Origin: Dictyocoela muelleri
Lineage: Eukaryota; Microsporidia
DNA length: 13,173 nt
Assembly: GCA_016256075.1 (NCBI GenBank)
Contig: SDVU01000465.1
Span: 1-13,173, forward strand
Direction of reading: 5' to 3'
The translations under genes were made by a program, and so were the position numbers. Numbering within the stretch: the stretch's first letter is position 1; each line of letters starts with the position of its first letter. Of this stretch, positions 1-7,379 are shown piece by piece. Under the pieces are notes generated by a model. That model was not told the origin of the DNA. It was given only the letters and a program-made list of their open reading frames with translations, and searched no databases.

Positions 1-76
1 ATAATTTTCTAATAATTTTCTAATAATTTTCTAATAATTTTCTAATAATTTTCTAATAATTTTCTAATAATTTTCT
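1..76. repeat. 11-bp tandem repeat, about 7 units
   Basis: The unit AATAATTTTCT is repeated head to tail about seven times with almost no variation, and the first unit is cut by the window edge. Degenerate units continue to about base 98. Read on the minus strand the unit is AGAAAATTATT and directly follows the tRNA-like head at 99-170. It is therefore best read as the simple-repeat tail of that element. The array may continue beyond the window. Confidence 0.9.
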
Positions 77-170
77 ATATTTTTTCTAATAATTTTTTCT
101 TCAGCGAGACTCGAACCTAGATAGTCAAATTTGATACAAATGTTACCAAACACTACACTAAAGTACCCAT
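1..170 (-). repeat. tRNA-headed repeat S1, copy a (SINE-like)
   Basis: On the minus strand a tRNA-like head (170 to 99) starts ATGGGTACTTTAGTGTAGTG, which resembles a Pol III A box. A B-box match follows, GGTTCGAGTC (minus strand of 108-117). After it comes an AT-rich tail built of AGAAAATTATT units running to base 1. The same layout recurs on the plus strand at 535-640. An internal Pol III promoter followed by a simple-repeat tail is the usual form of a tRNA-derived SINE. The T-stem and acceptor stem pair poorly, so this is not a functional tRNA. An ageing tRNA pseudogene plus an unrelated microsatellite is the alternative, but it would not explain the second copy. Confidence 0.6.
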
Positions 171-534
171 AAATTATAATTAATAAATATATATAATAAT
201 AAAAATGAAATTTTTAATTTTTTTTTATTCTAAACTTTTTTAAATTAATCTATAGAAATCGCCATATTAAACAAAAACGTGGTCATTTTCAATAATTTTA
301 CCATAATGGATTTCTTTTAATAGATCTCTTAAAATTTATGCATTTAGAACTTATGATTATTTTATGAATCATTCATTTATAAGAACCTTATTCATTACAT
401 TTAACACACATTTTTAATAAATAAAAATTTATTTCTCTATTCATTCATAAATAATAATTTCTATTAAAATCTACGTTTTTTTAATTTTATTTAAAATTAA
501 TTTATATAATTATAAAAAATTTGTTTTAAAGTTC
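171..534. other. AT-rich spacer, no gene seen
   Basis: This spacer separates the two head-to-head S1 copies. It has no long open frame and no recognisable protein similarity or repeat. It consists mainly of A and T runs with TAATAAA-like words. Confidence 0.6.
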
Positions 535-640
535 ATGGGTACTTTAGTGTAGTGGTTGGTAACATTTGTACTAACTTTGACCATCTGGGTTCGATTCTCG
601 TTGATACAAAAAAATATTAGAAAATTATAGAAAATAAATT
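535..640 (+). repeat. tRNA-headed repeat S1, copy b (SINE-like)
   Basis: This is the plus-strand copy of the S1 element. The head begins ATGGGTACTTTAGTGTAGTG at 535. An A-box-like TAGTGTAGTGG lies at 545-555 and a B box GGTTCGATTC at 588-597. A short tail with TATTAGAAAATTATAG words matches the tail of copy a. About 75 bases of head align between the copies, with around ten differences. The spacing of the A and B boxes (about 43 bases) is what a tRNA has. The partial acceptor match (GTA near the start, TAC near 604) suggests origin from a real tRNA gene. Confidence 0.6.
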
Positions 641-697
641 AAATTAAAAAAAACTAAAAAATATAAAAATTCAGAAATGTCGCTAGTAGTGCGCATG

Positions 698-714
698 TCG
701 CGCGCTGCGCGCGA
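698..714. repeat. GC-rich perfect palindrome
   Basis: TCGCGCG-CTG-CGCGCGA forms a 7-bp perfect hairpin with a 3-base loop. It consists almost only of G and C in a window that is otherwise extremely AT-rich, and further GCGC words lie just before it (about 690-697). It directly abuts the 3' end of S2 copy A at 715. Its function is unknown. It may be part of the flanking target or of the tail of that copy, but the other S2 copies do not carry it. Confidence 0.75.
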
Positions 715-1167
715 AATATTACATGCTGACAACAAATATAGCTTGTAACACGGAAAGCTGTCTTTTACCTCGGATTTTCGACCTTTGGTTTGTAGTGTTC
801 CGTTAATACGTCACTTCCTAAGCTACCCAGAAGCCTAGCTGTATATTCAATTTTTATTTTATCAATGACTCAGCAGGATACAGGTAATTGGCTGCGCTTT
901 TAATGAACGTTTATTTTATACTACTTTTTGCCGAGATGCGTCGCTAAAATCATCCCCACACCTAGGAGAGTCTCTTCTGCTTCATTGCATATTAAACAAG
1001 TCTTAATCAGCTATACGCACTGGAACAACTGTTATTATACTATAATTATATAGTTATGACCGCTTAATGTCATTCCATATTATTTATTAAAGAGTGACGT
1101 CCGCGGGATTCAAACTTCGATCTTTAATTTTACATTTAAGAGTGTTAACAACTAAGCTATCTGGCCT
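715..1167 (-). repeat. S2 repeat, copy A, full length (SINE-like)
   Basis: This is a 450-bp dispersed repeat on the minus strand. Its head runs from 1167 with GGCCAGATAGCTTAGTTGTT (A-box-like), then a B-box-like GTTTGAATCCC (minus strand of 1105-1115), then GACGTCAC. A body of about 370 bp contains GACTCTCCTAGGTGTGGGGA, CTGCTGAGTCATTGAT and CTTCTGGGTAGCTTAGGAAG. It ends GTTGTCAGCATGTAATA. Copy B (2226-2676) is nearly the same length and aligns along its whole extent at roughly three quarters identity by eye. No open frame and no terminal inverted repeats are seen. A tRNA-derived SINE is the best fit; a non-autonomous element of another kind cannot be excluded. Confidence 0.7.
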
Positions 1168-1280
1168 CTAAATAGTATTATTAAATCTTTTATATACATT
1201 GGTGTAAATGATATAAATTTAATTTTTTCATTTCTGAAGTTTTTTTTCAAATTTTTATTTTTTGATTTCAATTCATAAGC
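1168..1280. other. AT-rich spacer between S2 copy A and fold-back element
   Basis: The minus strand is open for about 35 codons here but has no recognisable motif. By position it could hold the remainder of the Merlin relic cut by the fold-back at 1281-1590. The expected WVxGGxE and VPNR-type motifs are absent, so this is not supported. Confidence 0.4.
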
Positions 1281-1590
1281 AAAATCGGCACTCTATATTC
1301 ATAGGGGACCCAGAAATATTCTCAAATATACGAGCTTATGACCAAGTAAAAAAATATTTGAATTAGATACGAAGAGCTATTATGTGAAATTTGTTTTTTT
1401 AAGCTATATTTTTATATTTCTAAATTTAGAACCTTTGGTTCTAAATTTAGAAATATAAAAATATAGCTTAAAAAAACATACCCTCCCATAGTAGCTCTTC
1501 GTATCTAATTCAAATATTTTTTACTTTGTCATAAGCTCGTATGGATGTGAAGATTTCTGGGTCCCCTATGAATATAGAGTGCCGTTTTTT
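1281..1590. mobile_element. Fold-back (long TIR) element, about 310 bp
   Basis: The two halves are near-perfect inverted copies centred on 1435 (AGAACC-TTT-GGTTCT). Each arm is about 150 bp, with only scattered mismatches and small indels. The outer ends read CGGCACTCTATATTCATAGG (1286 on) and its complement ending GAGTGCCG at 1584. There is no coding capacity. This is the form of a fold-back MITE. It sits exactly where the Merlin transposase relic at 1590-2030 loses its reading, so it probably inserted into that relic. I found no convincing target-site duplication, because the flanks are A/T runs. The high arm identity suggests a recent insertion or arm homogenisation. Confidence 0.8.
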
Positions 1591-2030
1591 TTTATCAACA
1601 GCATCAATCGCACCTAATATCAAATAGTATCCGGTGTTTGATCATCCGTACAAGTTGGATATCTGATTGTTTTTCTCGGCTTATTGCGGTCCCATCATCC
1701 CTAATTATTATCCCGTGTGCTCCTAAAAGAACTGGTCTATCCGAAAGAAAGGTTTTATAACATTTCAATAATTTCTTTCCAGTATATGCTATAGTAGCAT
1801 TGGGAATCTTATAAACTAATATAATTGTTGATAATTCAACCCACTCATTATCAAATAAATAATGTGAATTAGTGAAGTAGTCTTCAATTTTGAATTAATA
1901 AACGATTTTATTATTCGTCATCTTGTCATTTTGCATCGAAAGTGAATTGTTTTTTGCACCTTTACGAACTAAACTCAGTTCTGCAATATTATTACAATCC
2001 TAGCATGGTTTTTTGGCTTGAGAAAATATT
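1590..2030 (-). pseudogene. Decayed Merlin (IS1016/ISXO2-like) transposase, N-terminal half
   Basis: The minus-strand translation gives a broken zinc ribbon (a CxxC spaced PCxDCNN near 2003, with an in-frame stop between the cysteines), then LSLVRKGAKNN. Further on come PNATIAYTGKKLL and PVLLGAHGIIIRDDGTAIS. The last matches the GGPG-xxVEIDET-AIS segment with the first catalytic aspartate of Merlin transposases. After a frame change, YLILGAID matches the family WxxGGxE motif. The reading is then lost at the fold-back element. Stops occur at the start and near 1910, and at least one frameshift is present. The second D and the E are not found. It is clearly dead and differs from the three other Merlin copies in the window. 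Confidence 0.7.
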
Positions 2031-2100
2031 ATTTTCAATTAAAACATCATTTAAATCTTCAATATTTGTGAAAATTATATTTAATATCCTGAAAACATAT

Positions 2101-2215
2101 GGCTTATTTTTTTTTTAAAAAAAAAAAAAAATCAAAGTTTGTTTTTGTTTAGAAAGATGCCAAATTTTTTTAAAAAAATGTAGGTATCTTTCTAATAAGA
2201 CCCAAAATATAAGCC
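2101..2215. repeat. Small imperfect inverted repeat (MITE-like)
   Basis: The outer arms GGCTTAT (2101-2107) and ATAAGCC (2209-2215) enclose inner arms AGAAAGATGCC (2151-2161) and GGTATCTTTCT (2183-2193), with A and T tracts between them. The left arm is longer by about 28 bases, owing to a run of T then A. It lies between the Merlin relic and S2 copy B. It could be a degenerate small MITE or one end of a lost element. No coding capacity is present. Confidence 0.45.
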
Positions 2216-2225
2216 TTTATAAATT

Positions 2226-2676
2226 GGGGCCAGATAGCTAAGTGGTTAACACTCTTTAATGTAAAATTTAAGTATCGAGGTTCGAATACAGCTGCGTCAC
2301 TTTTTAATAAATAATGAGTGAATGACATTAAGCGGCCATAACTACATAATTATAGTATATTATACAATTTTTCCAGTGTGGTATAGCTGATTAAGACCTG
2401 ATCTAATGTGAAAATGAAGCAGAAGGGGCTCTCTTATGTGCCGGGATGAGTGCGGCGACACATCTAGACTAAAAGTAGTAAAAAATAAAATCAATCAAAA
2501 CCCTATAATTATCTATATCCTGCTGATTAATTAATAAAAATAAGATCGTGTATACAGATTGGCTTCTGGGTAGCTTAGGAAGTGACGTTTTTTGGAACAT
2601 CAAGAACCAAAGGTCACAGACCACGGTATGAGACAACTCTCAGGGTAGGCAGCTATGTATGTTGTCAGCATGTAAC
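2226..2676 (+). repeat. S2 repeat, copy B, full length (SINE-like)
   Basis: This is the clearest S2 copy. The tRNA-like head begins GGGGCCAGATAGCTAAGTGG, with an A box TAGCTAAGTGG (2235-2245) and a B box GGTTCGAATA (2279-2288). The A-to-B spacing is 44 bases, as in a tRNA. A TTTTT run follows at about 2302 and could stop Pol III in this copy. The body carries GCAGAAGGGGCTCTCTTATG, GATGAGTGCGGCGACACAT, TATCCTGCTGATT and GGCTTCTGGGTAGCTTAGGA. It ends GTTGTCAGCATGTAA. T-stem and acceptor pairing is weak, so it is tRNA-like rather than a tRNA. There is no open reading frame. Confidence 0.7.
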
Positions 2677-2794
2677 ACACAACATAACAACTTAAAAAAT
2701 GTTTTTTTATTTTAATATAATGTCAATTATTTTTTAACTAAAAAATACTCCCAAGGAACCCCATACTTTCAGCCCAGAAAAGATACAAGACCCG

Positions 2795-2922
2795 GAAATT
2801 CTGCATATACCAACTGGCAACTTAGGTTGACGTGAAACTTGAACGCCGAGAAACAAAGGTCTAAAGACATGGTTATATACAACTTCTCGAGTTGACAATT
2901 ATAGATACTATCAGCATAGTAA
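2795..2922 (+). repeat. S2 repeat, copy C, 5'-truncated
   Basis: Only the last 130 bases or so of the S2 repeat are present. CAACTTAGGTTGACGTG, GAGAAACAAAGGTCTAAAGA and CTATCAGCATAGTAA align in order with the tail of copy B (GTAGCTTAGGAAGTGACG, AACCAAAGGTCACAGA, TTGTCAGCATGTAA). It is more diverged than the other copies. Loss of the 5' part with a kept 3' end is typical of copies made by target-primed reverse transcription. The stretches on either side (2677-2794 and 2923-3037) are AT-rich with nothing recognised. Confidence 0.55.
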
Positions 2923-3039
2923 ATAAAATATTCTACAAAATGTGAATAAGTTGTAAAAATGATTTTTATTATAGAATAATCACAAAATCGAGATTCATAA
3001 AAAATGATGAAATGGCTATTGTTTCTTAAAATTCATATA

Positions 3040-5095
3040 CAGGTATTTTCCCCAAATTTGCCGATTCCAAATTTGCCACCCCAAATTTGCCGTAATTTTC
3101 TTGGAATTACATTTAATAATCTCGAATTTTCTCAAATTTGCCTATTTCCCAAATTCGCCGCCTTTTTTAGTTTTTTTAATACCCTCATTAAAAAAAATAT
3201 TCGACAATGACAAACGAGTAAAAATAGGAGATAATAAGCTATAAAAATGATTAATTTGTGTCAAGGAGAAAAACTGATGTAAATTTTTTTTCTTCAAAAT
3301 TTAAATTAAATATTTATGAAAGAACAACAAGAAAATTGATTAAATCAAAATAGTGTATTGAAAAATATACATAATAAGCAATCTTTTTTTATTGCAAAAA
3401 AATCTCATAAGTTCCTCGAATTAGATGAGAAGCTTACTATTTGGCATGATATATAAGATATTGACGGATTAATAGTCTTTAACACATTTTAGCATTTGTA
3501 ACGGAAATAATTTCGGAAAACTTGATTTAGAAGGGTTTAAAAATTATAATAGTTTTATTAATAAATTCAAATAGGGCCTCTGTTATATTAAGAAAGCGCT
3601 TTGGGAAAATGCGGACATATAAAAATGTAGAGAAAGCAACTTTTAAATGAATTTAAAACAAAAAAAAATAAAATATGGCTCGTCTCGAATTTACAATCTT
3701 GATGAAAACGAAATTTTTACAGACTTTATCCATCAAAAAGTATTTATAAAGCATATTCGTCAGGGCACAAAAATTTAAGAACAAGATTCTCATTATGTTT
3801 TGCAGTTATTCCGACGTATGTGTTAAACGAAAACCGCTTATGATATCCAAATCTAAAAATACGGGGTTTAAAAAAATCGATTATAAAAAGTCGATTAGCT
3901 TAGAATTATCTCAACGTGATTGGATGACTAGCTCAATATTCGATAATTGGTTGAGGTCGTTCAATAATAATTTAAAAAAAATAGAAGAAAATAATATTTT
4001 TGATCGACAATTGTCCGACACACACTATTTCACATACTTTCTCAAATAGAATTTTTGTTTTTTCCAAAAATTCTACATGATTACTTTAGATAATATACAT
4101 TTGTATTATTTTTGCATTGAAATGTTATTTTAATCAATTTAAACTAAATTTTATTTTTGATTTAGTAGAATCAGGTTAAAGTTGTTATGAATCAAAAAAA
4201 AATTATTTGAAAGACGCAGTTATTTTCATTGATTTGGAATAGGGGAAAATGAATAAAGCAACTATAACCAATTCATTTAAACATTAATTTTCAAAACAAA
4301 TTAAAAGGCATATATAAGACCATGAAAAATCTTTCGAAACTACTATGAGTCTGATATTATATGATGATTTTATAGCAAAAATAGGAATAGTGGATTATAT
4401 AAACATAAATGATTTTGATAAAATCGGGTATTCTGAAAATTACGATATCTTAGAAGAATTAGAAAAGGGATTTTCTAATAAAGAAGATTATGTAAGTAAA
4501 AACTATAACATTTACTAAATTTATTACTGGTCAATACATTCTAATTACACCTGTGCTATATCAAAAGAAATTTAAAGAATTGTTAAATATACTTGAAGCT
4601 TATTTTAAAGACAAAGAAGAATAAGAATTAGAAAACCCGTAATTTTTAAAATCAAACGAATTGTATAAATATAAGCGTATTAAGCAAATTGCAGCAGAGT
4701 CAGGATTGTTTAATTTTTAAGAAAATTAATAAAAAAAGAGTTTTTAAAATTTTTAATATCCCAATTTGTTATTTTATCAAATTTACCGTGATTTTTAAAA
4801 TCTGGATTTTTTTTGTGAAAATGACTGTATTTTGAAGAAAAAATTGGAATAATCAATGTTTATAATTGGAAAGAGCTAAAAACAACAAATAAATGTAATT
4901 ATTGACTAGGAATTTTTAAAGTCACCTACTCATATGAAGTAGAGCTTGGTAAGCCAATCAAAGAAAAATTTTGTGTTTAAATTTTTTCAATCAATTAGTA
5001 AATTTGATTTTTTTAGCCCCCCCAAATTTGCCATTTTCTCAAATTTGCCGCGATTTTTGAAATTCGGATTTTGGCAAATTTGGGGAAAATACCTG
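3040..5095 (+). mobile_element. pogo/Tigger-type (Tc1/mariner superfamily) DNA transposon, full length, decayed
   Basis: The ends are inverted copies: CAGGTATTTTCCCCAAATTT at 3040 and its complement ending at 5095. Both are bordered by TA (3038-3039 and 5096-5097), the Tc1/mariner target. The total length is 2,056 bp. Both ends carry clustered copies of CCAAATTTGCC: five on the left within about 115 bases, and two in direct plus one in inverted orientation on the right. These are possible transposase binding sites. The interior encodes one broken transposase on the plus strand with CENP-B-type DNA-binding and DDE regions. TIRs starting CAGG and a CENP-B-like protein both fit the pogo/Tigger group. 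Confidence 0.85.
3300..4720 (+). pseudogene. Broken pogo/Tigger-like transposase (CENP-B-like DDE)
   Basis: Family motifs occur in order across changing frames. KSHKFLELDEKLTIW (from 3400) matches the start of the CENP-B-type second helix-turn-helix. FGKLDLEGFKNYNSFINKFK follows near 3510. RIYNLDENEIF has the first catalytic D at 3701. PLMISKSKN and DWMTSSIFDNWLRSFNN lie in the longest open piece, 3795-4049. IFLIDNCPTHT has the second D at 4006. A TLDN segment holds the likely third D at 4089. DAVIFIDLE and KATITNSFKH (4213-4290) match the C-terminal helical region of pogo transposases. Stops and frameshifts number well over five, so no protein is made. The extreme N-terminus could not be fixed. 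Confidence 0.8.
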
Positions 5096-5097
5096 TA

Positions 5098-5534
5098 TTA
5101 AGAATATATCATAAAAACTATTAATGATGTTTTTAAACCTTTAATTGTACAGTCATTTATTGTTTTTATTAACGAATTAAATTTTAATCAAAAAAATATT
5201 TATCTTTTCTATTTAAAAATTTATAAATTTAAATCTTAAGCATTACTTTTTTAACATACAAAGATTTTAAATCTCATTAAATTGGTTTTTAATAAACCTT
5301 ATAAAAAAGATTTTAAAAAAATATTTCCAGAAAGAATTGTTTTTAAGATTTTATAAATTCAAAAGAAGATGTAAAATTTAAAAAAAAAATTAAAATAAAT
5401 TAAATAACTATTCTTTTATTAATAAGGAGATAATAAAATTATCCCAATTTTTCTTTTAAAATCATACTATTACAGCCTTAATAAGTTAAAATTAAATATT
5501 TATCATTGACTGCTCTCTAAATTATAACTCAATT
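5098..5534. other. AT-rich intergenic stretch, no gene seen
   Basis: This lies between the pogo-type element and the 3' end of the MULE-like gene. It is mostly poly-A/T runs. Short open stretches on the plus strand show no family motif. No inverted repeat matching a MULE end was found near the gene. Confidence 0.55.
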
Positions 5535-5540
5535 TTTATT
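5535..5540 (-). terminator. AATAAA polyadenylation signal overlapping the stop
   Basis: On the minus strand the gene ends GAT-TAA-TAA-AAA, so AATAAA starts inside the first of two consecutive stop codons. A cleavage signal this close to the stop implies a very short 3' UTR. That is common in microsporidia but not proof of that group. Confidence 0.5.
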
Positions 5541-7203
5541 AATCACTTTTCATTCTTAACCTCAGGCTCGTTTTAGGTCTTCCTGGTCCTTTCTTTAACA
5601 AAGATCTGTCTACACTCAGCTTAACAGGTTCATTTACAACTGGAACAATATAATTCATCATTTTACTTGTAGTTTCTTTAGAATATAAAGTCGAAACATA
5701 ATCTTCAGGTTTCTTATTTAAACTTCTAATTAGTGCAATGGCATGCACACAAGGTATCAATAATTCTTGAAACCTACCACACGTACACGTAGATTTATCT
5801 AGATTAACTGAAAACTCGACATCATTTTCATATACTTTTCCCTTTTCAACACGGCATTTGTTGTTTTTATTCAATCTCCACATAACATTATCTCCAAATC
5901 CTGTATCTATAGGTCGTTTAGCTGCAACATCATCACTAATAAATTTCATCAGAGAATTCAGGGCATCAATCATTGGTAAAGTATAAATTGAGGAATAAAT
6001 GAAATCAAGATCAATGTCTGAGAAATTTTGAATATCAAATAGTTCTCTTGGCGACAACCTGACTTTATAACGTTTTTTATCGACAGACAATGGCAACTCA
6101 CTAGTAGTATCAATGTTGCAACAATTCCAGGCATTTTCAACCACCTCCTTCAGTCCACTCAAGCTAAAAAGATGTTTGCAAATACTCCTAACCTTTATAA
6201 AATAGTCTAATCCTTCAGATTCACAAAGCTCAATCAAGGACCTATCGTAGTCAATTATGATTAAAAACTTTTCAAGTGATTTTACAAATTTTCGTGAGTC
6301 TTCCATACTTTCAGAGACACAGAAACTGTAAACCAAGGGATTATCGAGCCCATCATAAATTATTGCGTATGCTATAAATCCATTTTCTCGTCTGTTTCCT
6401 ACCTTAAGTTCAACGACAGGTCTTATTTCTGTATACCATGGAAATTTAACAATAACCGATGTCTGAGTATGTTCGATTTCCGCCTCTGGATTTAAAATTT
6501 TACATTCTTTAGACCAATGTTTACAAATTAGCGCTAATTCGTTCATTTTTCTGATATTCACTAAATTTTTATTCCGCATCCTTTTTGCAAGTTTGCCCTC
6601 TTTTAACTTTTCTTTAGCTGGTTCTTTTTTAATTGATTGTTTTTTATCGCCAGTATTATTTAAAATGTTGATATCAATATTTTCTTTATTCTCAATTTGT
6701 TCATAATTTTTAATATTAATTCTATCGTCAACTTCATCGAGACTTTTATTTAATGAATTATCGTTTTCTGTAAAAATCTCTTTTCCCGTAGAATTTTCAT
6801 CACTAATTTTTTTAATTTCATCTTCATAAAGAGCTTTATAAATACAACTATAAGAAACTTTGATACCTCTTCTCACAAGTATACTCAAAATTTCACCAAT
6901 ACGAAGATTTTTTAAATCACCAATTTCTCGTCGCAAATATTCAGATGTCGACAAATTATTCTGAACATCAGCAGGGCACTTATGATTAAGTTTGATTTTT
7001 CTGACAGTATATGTCTGTTCTCGCTTTTTGTAAGTTATACTTATGTGAGCATCACAATGAAATTCAGTTCGTCCTTTGCAACTGAGTTTGTATATTCTTC
7101 CGGTGTCGCTTATATCAAAGTTAAGATTTTTATCTTTGGCATAGGCGTGGACTGCCTCTATCATTTCTTTTTTATTTGTGAATTTATCATTCTCAATAAC
7201 CAT
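5539..7203 (-). CDS. MULE-like protein with N-terminal zinc motif, SWIM finger and AT hook
   Basis: This is the only long intact frame in the window, 554 codons from the ATG at 7203. Residues about 42-76 hold a C-x7-C-x23-H-x-C zinc motif (C42, C50, H74, C76), as in the N-terminal DNA-binding domain of MuDR/FAR1 and WRKY-GCM1 types. A lysine- and asparagine-rich linker (about 130-220) follows. The MULE transposase core is at about 245-350: AIIYDGLDNPLVYSF, then IIIDYDRS with the likely second catalytic Asp (320), then RSICKHL. The SWIM finger CTCG...CVH has C473, C475, C485 and H487. The C-terminal KKGPGRPKT is an AT hook. Where the first catalytic Asp is expected (PVVELKV, about 262-268) I see none. 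There are no flanking terminal inverted repeats, so it is either domesticated or a stranded transposase. An upstream in-frame TTG at 7215 is not a likely eukaryotic start; ATG 7203 has CCC just before it and G after it. Confidence 0.88.
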   Translation of the reverse strand: MVIENDKFTNKKEMIEAVHAYAKDKNLNFDISDTGRIYKLSCKGRTEFHCDAHISITYKKREQTYTVRKIKLNHKCPADVQNNLSTSEYLRREIGDLKNLRIGEILSILVRRGIKVSYSCIYKALYEDEIKKISDENSTGKEIFTENDNSLNKSLDEVDDRINIKNYEQIENKENIDINILNNTGDKKQSIKKEPAKEKLKEGKLAKRMRNKNLVNIRKMNELALICKHWSKECKILNPEAEIEHTQTSVIVKFPWYTEIRPVVELKVGNRRENGFIAYAIIYDGLDNPLVYSFCVSESMEDSRKFVKSLEKFLIIIDYDRSLIELCESEGLDYFIKVRSICKHLFSLSGLKEVVENAWNCCNIDTTSELPLSVDKKRYKVRLSPRELFDIQNFSDIDLDFIYSSIYTLPMIDALNSLMKFISDDVAAKRPIDTGFGDNVMWRLNKNNKCRVEKGKVYENDVEFSVNLDKSTCTCGRFQELLIPCVHAIALIRSLNKKPEDYVSTLYSKETTSKMMNYIVPVVNEPVKLSVDRSLLKKGPGRPKTSLRLRMKSD

Positions 7204-7257
7204 GGGTTTTCTCAAAATGATTTATAAAAAAAAGAAATAAAAAGGGGTATTAAGGGG
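7204..7257 (-). promoter_or_regulatory. CCC-type upstream motifs of the MULE-like gene
   Basis: On the minus strand CCC lies directly before the ATG (7204-7206). Two CCCCTT boxes occur 41-55 bases upstream (CCCC at 7244-7247 and 7254-7257), ten bases apart, in an otherwise A/T-only leader. C- or G-rich triplets just upstream of the ATG are a described feature of microsporidian genes. Assigning these as promoter elements is inference. Confidence 0.4.
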
Positions 7258-7314
7258 TTATTAAACTAACGATTTAAAGGGGATTTAAAGGTGATTATTT
7301 AAAAATTGATTTAA

Positions 7315-7378
7315 AGGATGATTAAAAGGATGATTAAAAGAATGATTAAAAGGGTGATTAAAAAAGGTGATTAAAAAG
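7315..7378. repeat. 12-bp tandem repeat upstream of the MULE-like gene
   Basis: Five adjacent units of about 12 bases follow the pattern GGATGATTAAAA, GGATGATTAAAA, GAATGATTAAAA, GGGTGATTAAAAAA, GGTGATTAAAAA. Related GGGGATTTAAAGGTGATT words extend the array back to about 7270. It lies roughly 110-175 bases upstream of the start codon. It may be a simple expansion of low-complexity DNA or a cluster of binding sites. Confidence 0.7.
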
Positions 7379-7379
7379 C

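Noticed and set aside
1-76. CRISPR-like or telomeric array
   Set aside because: The 11-bp units are contiguous with no spacers, and they form the tail of a dispersed repeat rather than a telomere motif.
535-605. Functional tRNA gene in S1 (also 2226-2298 in S2)
   Set aside because: A- and B-box-like sequences are present at tRNA spacing, but the acceptor and T stems pair poorly and the units continue into repeat bodies or tails.
715-2676. S2 copies A and B as long terminal inverted repeats of one composite element
   Set aside because: Other S2 copies occur singly, in both orientations and truncated. Sequence outside the two heads does not match.
3004-3210. 68-codon open frame at the left end of the pogo-type element
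   Set aside because: It runs across the transposon boundary and through the repeated subterminal motifs, and has no protein similarity.
7204-7215. TTG at 7215 as the start of the MULE-like gene
   Set aside because: The organism looks eukaryotic. The ATG four codons downstream has a good context, with CCC before it and G after it.
6982-7227. Plus-strand open frame opposite the MULE-like gene
   Set aside because: It is a shadow of the intact minus-strand gene, with a composition typical of antisense reading.
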